This document shows positions 34,985 to 44,353 of a stretch of 64,000 bases of DNA, piece by piece. Both the position numbers and the translations under genes were made by a program. Source of the DNA: Dryocosmus kuriphilus. Taxonomy: Eukaryota; Arthropoda; Insecta; Hymenoptera; Cynipidae. The stretch is from NCBI GenBank assembly GCA_038277395.1, contig CM076193.1, forward strand, positions 96,921,583-96,985,582, read 5' to 3'. Every line of letters starts with the position of its first letter. Position 1 is the first letter of the stretch. The notes under the pieces were generated by a model, which worked only from the letters and a program-made list of their open reading frames with translations, was not told the origin of the DNA and searched no databases.

Positions 34985-35820
34985 TGAAAACTATGGTTTT
35001 AAAAAGCGAACAAAGGCCGAACTAATTAGTTTACAAAATGGGTGCGATCAAACGCATAAGAAATATCTCGAGATTAATAAAAGTACAGATAAGTTTTACA
35101 GATCCAAGAAAAGGGAGTGGGAACAGAATAAAATACCAGCAACAGAAACGCATAATAAACAAAATAACCCGCGTGAGATGTACAGGGGAATCAATTTTAT
35201 AAGGAAAGGCTTTCAAAGTAGAACAGAAGTAATGAGGGACGAAAATGGCAATCTAGTAGCTGATGCGACAGAGAAACTTTCATGGAAAAACTATTTCGAT
35301 AAGCTATTGAACGTACGCGACGCCTCCGTTGAAGTTAATCTCAGTGAAATCCACACTGCTGATCTACTAATTGATGAGCCTACTGATAAAGAAATAGGAA
35401 TGGCCATAAAGTAGCAGAAAAATAACAAAGCCTCGGGCATTGACGACCCACCGCCAGAACTGATAAAAAATGAGGGCCCTTGCCTCACAAGGCAAATTTG
35501 TAAATTAATACGTGCAAACCGGAAAACAGAACGCATACCGGAGGAATGGAATACCTCTATTATTAGACCCACTTTTAAAAAAGTCAATAAAACGAACTTT
35601 TGTGCCTTCGTGCTATAAAATTCTGTCCAATGTAATCTTAAGTAGACTAACCCCTTTTGCTGAGGAAATCATTGGGGATTACCAGTGTGGATTCCGCCGA
35701 AACCAGTCTACAAATGATCAAATGTTTACAATTAGACGACTGTTAGAAAAGAAATTGAAATTTAATGAAGCAATACATCAGCTATTTATCGACTTCAAAA
35801 CAGCTTAAGACTCTATTATA

Positions 35821-37143
35821 CGAGGGCCTACCCAAAAGAAACCGAACTGATGTTGTGGGGAGCGGAGTTGTTGTAGTACCGGGTTTTTGCCGGTAGGTGC
35901 GTGTAGAGGGCACTTTTCACCAGTTAGTATGCCAACTGCTATCACTGTGTAAGGTTGCATTTGGTGTGTGTAATTTTTTTTGTGACTGTTGCTTTGCGCG
36001 CTCGTCGTTTTTTGTGATGGTTGATTTTCGTGATCAGCGTGCCAACGTGAGGTTTTGCTTCCTGCTCGGGAAAACGGGCACAGAAACTCTTCAAATGTTA
36101 AAAAACGGCCTACAAGGATGATGCTATGGGAAAAACTCAAGTGTTCGAGTGGTTTGCTCGTTTTAAAAGTGGGGAAATGTCAATTGACGATCAACCTCGC
36201 TCTGGACGTCCTTCGACGGCCCGAACCGACGAAAATGTTGAAAAAATTCGTGAAATCATCCTGGAAGATCGACGAAGGACCATCGAAGAAGTTGTGGAGA
36301 AATCTGGCGTGAGTTGGAGTTCAGTACAGAGAATTCTAAGTGAAGATTTGGGGATGAGAAGGGTGGCTGCAAAATTTGTTCCTCGACTGCTGACTGCAGA
36401 GCAAAAACAAGGCCGCGTGCAAGCATGCTCTGCTTTGAAGGAGGAATTCCAAAATGATCCAAACTTTTTTTTCCAAGGTCATAACAGGTGACGAATCGTG
36501 GTGTTATGGATACGATCCTGAAACTAAGCAACAGTCAAGTCAATGGAAGACTAAAAATTCGCCTCGCCCAAAAAAAGCTCGTCAGGTGAGGTCAAACATT
36601 AAGACGATGCTCATTTGTTTTTTCGATGTGAGAGGAGTCGTCCATTCAGAATTTGTTCCGCCGGGTCAGACAGTTAATCAGGCATTTTACCTGGAAGTCT
36701 TGAAAAGATTGCGCAACAGTTTACGACGGAAAAGCCTGATTTGTGGCAGTCGGGGGACTGGTTTTTCCACCACGACAACGCCCCTGCTCACACAGCTCTT
36801 TCTGTGCGGATTTTTGACCAAAAATAGCATGGCCACTGTTCCTCACCCACCCTATTCACCCGATTTAGCCCCCTGTGACTTTTTTTTATTCCCCCGAATG
36901 AAAAGGGACATGAAAGGAAAGCGTTTTGCGGACGTAGCTGAAGTGAAGGAAAAAACGACGGAGGCGCTGTCAAGCATCACAAAAGAGGAATTTAAAAAAT
37001 GTTTCGAACAATGGAATAAAAGATTAGATAAGTGTATTGTCTCCAATGGAGAGTACTTTGAAGGAGATTAAATGTTTTTTGTAGAAAAATCAAAATAATA
37101 ACTTTGTACAAAAGTAGTTCGGTTTCTTTTGGGTAGGCCCTCG
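35821..37143 (+). mobile_element. Complete mariner transposon (1,323 bp)
   Basis: Perfect 28-bp terminal inverted repeats start CGAGGGCCTACCCAAAAG at 35,821 and mirror at 37,116-37,143. The element is bracketed by TA at 35,819-35,820 and 37,144-37,145, the target duplication of Tc1/mariner. It sits in the LINE RT gene; the equivalent site in LINE copy 1 (about 18,650) is uninterrupted with a single TA, confirming the insertion and its boundaries. It encodes a mariner transposase with frameshifts, so it is non-autonomous now. Confidence 0.97.
36017..37071 (+). pseudogene. Mariner transposase, frameshifted
   Basis: DDD transposase of an irritans-like mariner, about 345 codons if continuous. 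An N-terminal helix-turn-helix region begins at ATG 36,017 ('VDFRDQRANVRFC') and shifts frame near 36,100 into 36,126-36,491 ('VFEWFARFKSGEMSIDDQPR', 'GRPSTARTDENVEKI'). A second shift near 36,460 leads to 'VITGDESWCYGYDPETKQQS', which holds the first catalytic D. The second D (HHDNAPAH at about 36,768) is read only in a shifted frame between about 36,735 and 36,815. The third D is intact in 'PYSPDLAPCDFFLFPRMK' near 36,860. The C-terminus 'GEYFEGD' ends at stop 37,071. All catalytic residues persist, but at least four indels break the frame. Confidence 0.92.
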
Positions 37144-38099
37144 TACGTGCACGAATGTACTGGATTCTAGAGTTCTTGAGTGTACCAAAGAAATTGGTTA
37201 GGCTTATCGGAGTTTGCTTAAGCGGAAGTAGGGGTAGAATACGCGTAAATGGAAGTTTATCTGAAGAGTTTCTATCCGCGATGGCCTGAAGCAGAGCGAT
37301 GCGCTTTTGTGCATCCTTTTCAACTTAGTTTTAGAATACGTGGTCAGACAAGTACAAACGAATCCGTCCGGTGCTACCCTCAATGGGATAATACAAATTC
37401 TGGGATATGCGGATGATCTCGACTTACTCGGGGTGATAAAGAAACGGTAGCTAAAAATGCATAAATCTTAATCTCAAAAGTCAAGGAAATAGGTTTAGAA
37501 GTTAGTGAATCGGAGACAAAATATTTGACAGCCGGCAGATCAGAACAAAGTAATGAACAGGGGGATCTAATGGCCGGAAATATGAAATTTGAAAGAGTTA
37601 ATGAGATTAAATACCTCGGGACTACTATAACTAGCGACAATAACATTAAAGCGGAAATCAACAGGCGGCTGCATGCTGGCAATCGGTGCTACTATGCAGC
37701 AAATACGTTACTAAAATCGCGATCGCTATCTAGAAACATCAAAGTAAGAATTTACAAAACGATAATAATGCCGGTCGTCATGTACGGATGCGAGACGTGG
37801 GCACGGACGAAAGGAGAGGAGAACAGGTTTAGAGTATTCAAAAATAAAGTACTTAGAAAAATCTATGGCCCAAAAAGGGACGAAGAGTCTGGTGAATGGA
37901 GAAAACTGCATAATGATGAGCTGCATGCTCTCTACGGGTGAGTAAATATTAATAGAGTAATGAAAGCGCGCAAATTAAGCTGAGCGGAACATGCAGCAAG
38001 AATAGGCAACGAAAGAACGACCTTCCGAGTTCGAAAAGCTACACAATAATAATATAATAATATTCGTTAAAGAAACTGCAACGCGTTAAAACAAAATTT

Positions 38100-39800
38100 C
38101 GACAAATTTTTGATAAACTCTGTTAGCTAGCAGCTTTAAAAGTTCAACGTTCAACAAATGTCCGAAGATCCCGTTTTGCTTATTTTTCATCCAAATTTTC
38201 GTTTTGATAAATTTTTCCAATTTTGTGGTGATAGAATAAGTCAAAATGTATATTTTTTTATCCAATAATTTTTTCTTGTAATATCAACCGTTTTTTGTTT
38301 AACCAATTCGAGTTCCGCCCAAGGCCCAAACCCTACCGAATAGAACAATTAGACGTTCTCAGTTTAATTAAAAAGCTCTATATTCACCTTTGAACTCAAA
38401 ATGTGATATTTTCTCTCGGGAATGAATTCGAGCTCTAATTATGCCGTCCGTAGTTCGTTCTCCACAGCACTTTACAGAAGCATCCGTCACAAGTTTGACG
38501 CACATATCCACACTCCGCGTGTGACAAGAAAATTCTTAAGGCAATTTCTAGGATACGATGACCATTAATAAAGAGAATATTAGACAGAATTAGTAGTGCT
38601 GTGATGGTTTCTGTTTGCCAATTTATTAGATTATAATACGCTTCTGCTTCGGAAGTTAAGAACTGGAACTTTATATTCTCTAATTCCCAAAAGTTCTACT
38701 TCAGATTTCTTAAGAAGCCAGTCTCTTCTTCTCGTTGCTTTCTAGTTCTTGGTCTTTGCTTTTCTGCCTCTTTTTCTTTTGCTTTTCTTATGCATGCGAA
38801 TATGTGTCAAATCCTAATCTTTCCGAAAATCTTGTAATTATTGTTACTTTCATAGTTAAGATATACATATGTTTAAGTTTTGTGTACAATCAAAGTTCAC
38901 CACTCTATCAAGGATGCAGCCTTCGTGAGCACATCAAACGCATCATTTACAGAGTCATTCAGACCAATGCATTTTATGCTCATCCTGAGAGTATTTTGCT
39001 TTCAATGATAACTGACACGAAAGCGGACATTGGACAATTAAGTTTTCAAAGAGTAGTAGAAGCATGAGAAAAATAAAACGAAAGAGAAACAGAAAGAGAA
39101 GCAAAGGCAGGTTTCGTAAGAAATCTAAAGCGCAACTTTTGATAATTAGAGAATATAATATTCCAATTCATAACTTTGCGGCAGAAGCATATTACGACCT
39201 GATAAACTGGAAAACAAAAACCATCACAGCACCACCAATGCTGTCTCATATTTCAAACGGAGACTTACGGCTCTTTATTACAGGTCACTGCTTCCCAGAA
39301 ATTGACTTTCAAGAATTTTCTTGTCACACACAGTGTGTGAATAGGTGCGTCAAACTTGTAACAGAGGCTTCTTCGAAGTGCTGTGGGGTGGAGAACGAAT
39401 TAGGGACGGCATAAATAGAGCTCGAATTAGTTTTTCGAGAGTAAATGTTACACTTTGAGTTCAAAGGTGAATAAGGAGCTTCGCAATAAAATCGAAAATA
39501 TATCATTTTCTAATTCGGTAGGGTGATTGGGTTGGGCATTGACTTTAAATCTTCTTTGGTAGATAGTATTAAAAATACATCTCGATTTCAAAAACTGTAA
39601 AAAATTTTTTTCTTACTTTTTGCCATATGTATGGTTTTTCTTAACGGTTAATCTTTAAAAAAATACATAAAGAAATATGTATTTTGCCGTCTTCTACCAA
39701 CACAAAATTTGAAAAAAATGTCAAATCGAAAATTTGGGCGAAAAATAACAAAAACTGTTATTTTGGTCATTTTTAACCTTTGTGAACTCAGTGGATGGGT
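38100..39800. mobile_element. Inverted-repeat element carrying part of a transposon gene
   Basis: The left arm (about 38,150-38,785) is the diverged reverse complement of the right arm (about 39,064-39,760), roughly 80% identical, clearest around 'cctttgaactcaaa' (38,390 and 39,460) and 'gagctcgaatt' (38,429 and 39,420). The unpaired centre, about 38,790-39,060, is unique. The right arm is coding in the plus sense, so the left arm is its antisense copy. No clean termini or target duplication were found. It abuts the broken 3' end of LINE copy 2. Confidence 0.7.
38880..39414 (+). pseudogene. C-terminal fragment of a transposon-associated protein
   Basis: Two overlapping frames (to 39,067, then 39,064-39,414) read as one protein: 'HIKRIIYRVIQTNAFYAHPE', 'SILLSMITDTKADIGQLSF', a lysine/arginine-rich linker, 'IPIHNFAAEAYYDLINW', 'TAPPMLSHISNGDL' and 'FSCHTQCVNRCVKLVTEASS'. 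The CHTQ...RCVKLVTEA motif belongs to a family abundant in arthropod genomes as repeated 'uncharacterized' proteins; I believe it is transposase-like but cannot name the superfamily. One frameshift lies at 39,060-39,067. The N-terminal bulk is absent. Confidence 0.55.
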
Positions 39801-41190
39801 ATAATACGGACCCAAAAATAATAAAAAATTATGCTTTTATCCCGCTTAGTTAAAGCAACTTTTTTTCAAAAACTGGAGTTCAATTAGCCAAAAGTCGCTA
39901 TTTTCGGCCCACCCTATTATTAAGTATCCCTTATAATCTGCAGCCAAATTTTTATTAGACGAGCACGCATTTACTTGAACTTTTGTCGAGGGATAGGAAA
40001 ACTGTAGAAAGCCTTTCCCGATCGCAGCTGGTTACCGATAACCGAGTTTGCATGCAGATATTCAATATTATGGCTAAAAGCTACCAGGGGGGAGCGAACC
40101 CGACTCGAGCTCGAAAAGCACAGTCTTCCTCAAGAGACTCAAGAGTCAGGTTTTTCCGAAGATACTACAAGGAAAGAACAGAATCTTAGTGCGCGCGTGT
40201 AGTTCCCCCCGCCTATTAGCTCGGCGTGTTGTGGTATGTATCTGCTACATGAGACTCACGGCGTCGGTACGTGAGCGCATGTACTCAATGCATGCACTCA
40301 CGTTCCTTATGTAATTATATAATAATACATAATAATTACATAATAATCAATTAAGCGTGGAATATTTGGTGGTGATAATCTATTACACGTTTTCAATTTC
40401 TACACTGTTAGAATATTCTTTAAAATTCAAGCTCTTTTAAATTACAAATGCATCTTAAATTTCAGATACTGGTAACTGGAAGTGATTTTTACGCACTTGT
40501 AACTGAAAATTCAATTATGGAAATTTTATCGTAGTATAATCCACAGATATTTAAGACTATAAATATAAGTCACCTACAAAGTAAAAAAAACTTGATAAAA
40601 TGGAAATACAAGGTGAATTAAACCATTTTTTAAAACGAAATAATTGAAATGAAATTGAAATTTAATGCACACTGTACATTCAAAAAATCTAAAATTCTAC
40701 ATTTCTCATTTAAAAAACATAGAATATTTAATTAAAAAATCTTTGTTTTTTTGTTTAAGGAGGTTTATCTGATTTGGGATTGACGAACGAATCGTCATAC
40801 GAAAATTAATATAAGCTTAGTAATATGTTGAAAATCGCCTAAAAAAAAATTGGTTAGTTTTGATATCTAAGAAACGAGATATTAATAAAATAATTTTTCG
40901 CGATTTAGCACGGATTCTTATGAGAATGCATATTTTTTTAATCTTTCTCATTAAAATGTGCAAAAATTGACGAACAGTTCGCACAGAAACTTTTATAAAT
41001 AATAAATTCATATCTAAGGAACCATATGAGGGCTCGTAGAAGTCAATTAGGTACCTGTAAGATATATAATTTACAAGTATTCTCCTTCAAAGTGCTCTCT
41101 TTGACTAACTTAACCTACATTACGCGTGATAGCCACTAGCGAATAGCGATAGTCACTAACGAATCTACAGAAACTCTCATTTGACTTCAG
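39801..41190. other. No gene seen
   Basis: AT-rich. The phrase 'ggcccaccctatt' at about 39,907 may mark an old transposon edge. ORFs at 39,983-40,189 and 40,817-41,011 have no recognised features. The stretch 40,170-40,320 is briefly GC-richer, with 'catgcactcacg' repeats. Confidence 0.4.
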
Positions 41191-41194
41191 ACGT

Positions 41195-41760
41195 GAGTAG
41201 TATAGTAAGGGAGTTTCTGAACATAAATTCCTACCTTATCGGCTTTCTAGAACTTCGAAGCCGTTCGAGAGCTGAAGTGGTTTATGTCTGTGCTAAGCTT
41301 CTAGAATGTTCGATGTGACGTCACTAAGCACGAAATTGGCGAAAACATAAACATAAGTTTCTAGAATATTCTCGATGATATCATTTACTACGCAATAGCG
41401 AGACACGAAATTGATAAAAAAACAACTTCCCCTTCCACCTCCACTCCTTCTAACCCTTTAAGCTTCTAGCAATTTGCGCGATGATCTCATTAAACTACAT
41501 ATCAAAACGTTGAATTGTGGACGCGTTTGAACCTGTAAAAAATTCTAGAACTTTAAGATAAAGAGGTGAATATATCTTGCTCTCTCTTACAAGCTTCTCG
41601 AAATAATGCTGCGTAGTTGCGAGAAAAGAATTTTTCGAAAAAAACTTCAAGGTCACTGATGAAACCATCTAAGACAGAATGTATTTTATTCAATGTTTCG
41701 TTTTCTCTCCTTAACACATTAGAACTACTCTCTATCATGCTCCCCCCATATCCCTACTCT
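41195..41760. repeat. TTCTAGAA-rich repeat, member A
   Basis: Closely related to 54,410-54,950 ('agtagtatagta', 'ttcctacctta.cggctttctagaacttcga', 'aatgttcgatgtgacgtcact', 'gagacacgaaattgat', 'gatgatctcattaaactac', 'tctagaactttaagataaagaggtgaatatat'). The palindrome TTCTAGAA (or a one-base variant) recurs every 50-100 bases. No coding capacity. Function unknown. Confidence 0.8.
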
Positions 41761-41915
41761 AACTAGGCCTAATTCGTCGTCAATCTCGCCTACACCGTAC
41801 ACTTCTCATGTAAAGAATGTTTGTCACTTCATAGTTTACATTTCAGAATCCAAGTGCTCTCATTGCTTATATTACAATTTCGTAGAATCGACTGCTCGAA
41901 TGTTTTTAACCGCCC

Positions 41916-41948
41916 CACAGTGGGCCAGGAGACCGGTAAAAGTGGCAT
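41916..41948 (+). repeat. Left terminal inverted repeat of the Transib-like element
   Basis: Starts CACAGTG. With a 12-base spacer the next nine bases are GGTAAAAGT; with a 23-base spacer they are CATAAAATC. Both have an A-tract core at the place of the RSS nonamer (ACAAAAACC), but agree at only about half of the positions. Confidence 0.85.
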
Positions 41949-42534
41949 AAAATCAACTTCTGTATCCGGGAAAAGTGAACATAGGACATTGATAAGGGTA
42001 TATCGAAGCAGGGTTTACCAAAGTTTTGTAACATTTGGTTAGGAATTACGTTGTTGGTAACAACAATTGTCAACAAAAACTTCAAAATTTTAGTTGCAGT
42101 TCGATATTCAAAACAATAAATTTTATTTCATACTCCATGTATATTTTAATTTTTTCTTTATTGTTTTCTCAGCAGTATACATACAAAAATCAGAAAAAAA
42201 TTGATAACCTTAAAAAAATATTTATTAATATTTACGTTAAACATTCCGCGAACAAATATTACCTTTTTTTATTCTTGCGTACACTTCCGATTCATCGTTC
42301 CCCGGCGTTCCCCTTCGGATCAAAGTTTAATTGACGTTAACTTACTCCTTAGGATGTGCCCTTCAAGAAAAAGTTGCCCCATTTTGCCCGTTTTCACATT
42401 TGAGAAAAAAATCGCTTTATAAACAAATCCGCGCTCTGAGCGTAACGTGCTTCATAAGCCGCCTACTATGCTCGTTTCGCTTTCGCTCAATTTTTTTCAA
42501 ATACTTTTCCGCACAACATAACATAACATGATTG

Positions 42535-42539
<5 letters not shown>

Positions 42540-42562
<23 letters not shown>
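42540..42562. repeat. (TA)n microsatellite in a palindrome
   Basis: A TA run lies between gattgagta and tactcaatc, making a short perfect palindrome at about 42,530-42,572. The same tactcaatcatgttatg phrase recurs at about 44,059 on the other side of the nested element. Confidence 0.7.
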
Positions 42563-42566
<4 letters not shown>

Positions 42567-42676
42567 CTCAATCAGAAGTGGCAGAAGTGACGAAGCAACG
42601 AAACAAATGAAAAGAAAACAAATGAATGAAGAAATACTTCATTCATTTATTTCTTCTTTATGTGTTTCTTAGGATC

Positions 42677-42678
<2 letters not shown>

Positions 42679-42738
<60 letters not shown>
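42679..42738. repeat. (TA)n microsatellite
   Basis: About 30 uninterrupted TA units; the ORFs across it are artefacts. Confidence 0.95.
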
Positions 42739-42744
<6 letters not shown>

Positions 42745-42750
42745 TGTATA

Positions 42751-44058
42751 CACTGAGAAAACATACTTGTTGAATATAAACAACATTCTGCTGAAAATAG
42801 CCAAGTAAGACTACTAATATAGCACCTGCAAACTTCGTTATAAAATTTAACCAAGTTGTATTGGCTACAATTTTTTGATTAAAATTAGCAACCACCTACT
42901 TTGTTACGGTAACCAACCTCTTTGGGTTGCAGTAACTGATCGAATCGGTTACAGTGACCAATGTACTTGGCTGTCGCAACCGACTGTCTCTGCTGCTCTA
43001 ACTAACCTACTCGGTTACAGTAACCAATGTACTTAGCTGTCGCAACCGACTCATTCTGTTGCGGTAGCTAACCTACTCGGTTACCGTGACCAATGTACTT
43101 GGTTGTTGCAACCTACTCGGTTACAACCAATGCCCAATCAAATTGTAAAATTGTAACGTCAACATAGCTTAGTTAGCATTCTTCATCTCATTTTTGTTGC
43201 AACTCAAAAAAGCACCGAATTGGCGTACCTTTTCGGCCTAGGTATTTGGAAGAAAATGACTTCAAAACGCAAAGACATTCGTCAATTTGGCCAACAGATT
43301 TGGATTTCTCATGAAAAAATCTAAGGGAAATGCACATACATTATTTCCGACATGGTCAAATATTTACAACTGTAGGACCTTTTGTTTCAACAAATTCCAT
43401 TTTCTGAGGTACCAAAAAAGAATGGATTCAAAGGGAAATGACTCTGACAACGATACTAGCGATGGCTCCTTTCTTAACTGCGGAGGCGTCGGTCCCTTCC
43501 ACTGTCCTTACTCCGACGCCTGCGCAATTCTGCTAAAATTATTATATCTACTCGGTTAAAAAACTCTCAACTCACTTGATTCACTTTTTACTAAGTTCAA
43601 AAGCACTTGGTTAAAACTTATCAACTTCAATTTGTTAGAAGCAGCTACTTAGAATATTAAAAATGAACCCAGTAAATTTGATTGATTAAAAACAGACAAT
43701 ATTACTTGAGAAAAAATAACAAGCATATTGATTGCGTAAAAAGTGACTAGTTTGCTTTTGAAAATATAACTACTATGTGCAGCTTGGTTAAAATTTATTA
43801 CGAAGCAGTTGTTTGCTTTTAACCGAAAAGGTCGTTTTATTTTAACAAAGAACTACTTCTTCAAATTTTCAGGAGTTTAAACTCGGTTCCGACAACCCTT
43901 TAATGTGTTATTTTTTACCACTTGACTTTAACCGTTATAGCTTGGCTGTGATAGCAACAAGCACATGATTACTTACAACCATTACTCTGTTTTTTAAAAA
44001 TAATATGTCTTTAACCGACCTATTTATCCATCTCGGTTAGCGGTTCGTTTTCTCAGTG
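42751..44058. mobile_element. Non-autonomous CACTG-ended DNA transposon (1,308 bp)
   Basis: The 12-bp terminal inverted repeats are CACTGAGAAAAC (42,751-42,762 and 44,047-44,058), with TA immediately outside each end as a possible 2-bp target duplication. It contains an internal tandem array (42,905-43,135) and many scattered copies of 'actcggtta' and 'gtaacc'-like words. Its one ORF of note (43,287-43,559) has no recognised domain. CACTR ends plus subterminal repeats recall the CACTA (EnSpm) superfamily, but no transposase is present to confirm that. Confidence 0.7.
42905..43135. repeat. Tandem repeat, about 65-bp unit
   Basis: About 3.5 copies marked by 'cggttac.gt.accaatgtacttggctgtcgcaacc' at about 42,946, 43,011 and 43,078, with alternating ggttac/gtaacc complementary words. 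Confidence 0.8.
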
Positions 44059-44353
44059 TACTCAATCATGTTATGCTATGTCTTGCTCTTTAAAATTAGA
44101 GAAAGAAATAAGGAAAAAACAAATGAACCAAGAAACACATAAAGAAGAAATAAATGAATGAAGTATTTCTTTATTCATTTGTTTTCTTTTCATTTGTTTC
44201 GTTGCTTCGTCACTTCTGCCACTAGGGGGCTACTTTCTTATTTCTCACAATAAAAAATACTTTTTTACGGCATAATAACCCACCATACGATTTAGGTTCA
44301 TTATTTCCGGATTTTGTCTGATAAAAGTTTCACGAAGCAGGTTCGTATATATA

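Larger units (their letters stand above)
33680..38035 (+). mobile_element. LINE (non-LTR) retrotransposon, copy 2, interrupted by mariner
   Basis: Plus-strand element with an apurinic-type endonuclease region followed by reverse transcriptase and a C-terminal domain, of the type often annotated in insects as 'craniofacial development protein 2-like'. Probable 5' untranslated sequence starts near 33,680; coding similarity starts in mid-endonuclease at about 34,147. The 3' side stops abruptly near 38,035 shortly after the 'RKLSW' equivalent. A mariner occupies 35,821-37,143. The element is closely related to the fragment at 17,700-19,655. Confidence 0.88.
34985..38035 (+). pseudogene. LINE reverse transcriptase, split by mariner
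   Basis: The first part, 34,985-35,820, shows 'MYRGINFIRKGF', 'DENGNLVADATEKLSWKNYF', 'LLNVRD', 'KASGIDD' and 'IPEEWNTSIIRP', ending in 'FIDFKTA' where the mariner cuts in. After the mariner (from 37,146) reading resumes with 'LDSRVLECTKEIG', 'RINGSLSEEF'-like text, 'LFNLVLEYVVRQ' and the catalytic LGYADDLDLLG (YADD at 37,406-37,417). The best-preserved block is 37,525-37,941: 'IKYLGTTITSDNNIKAEINR', 'MPVVMYGCETWARTK', 'KNKVLRKIYGPKRDE'. Frameshifts lie near 35,414, 35,590, 37,200 and 37,440. Confidence 0.85.
42573..44222. mobile_element. Nested inverted-repeat insertion inside the Transib-like element
   Basis: About 100-bp inverted arms: 42,573-42,672 (agtggcagaagtgacgaagc...) and 44,122-44,222 (...gcttcgtcacttctgccact). 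They enclose a TA microsatellite and the CACTG-ended element. No obvious target duplication, so the arms could also be remnants of an earlier hairpin insertion into which the CACTG element jumped. Confidence 0.6.

Noticed and set aside
42647..42895. Tyr/Ile-repeat ORFs across the TA run
   Set aside because: Microsatellite translation artefact.
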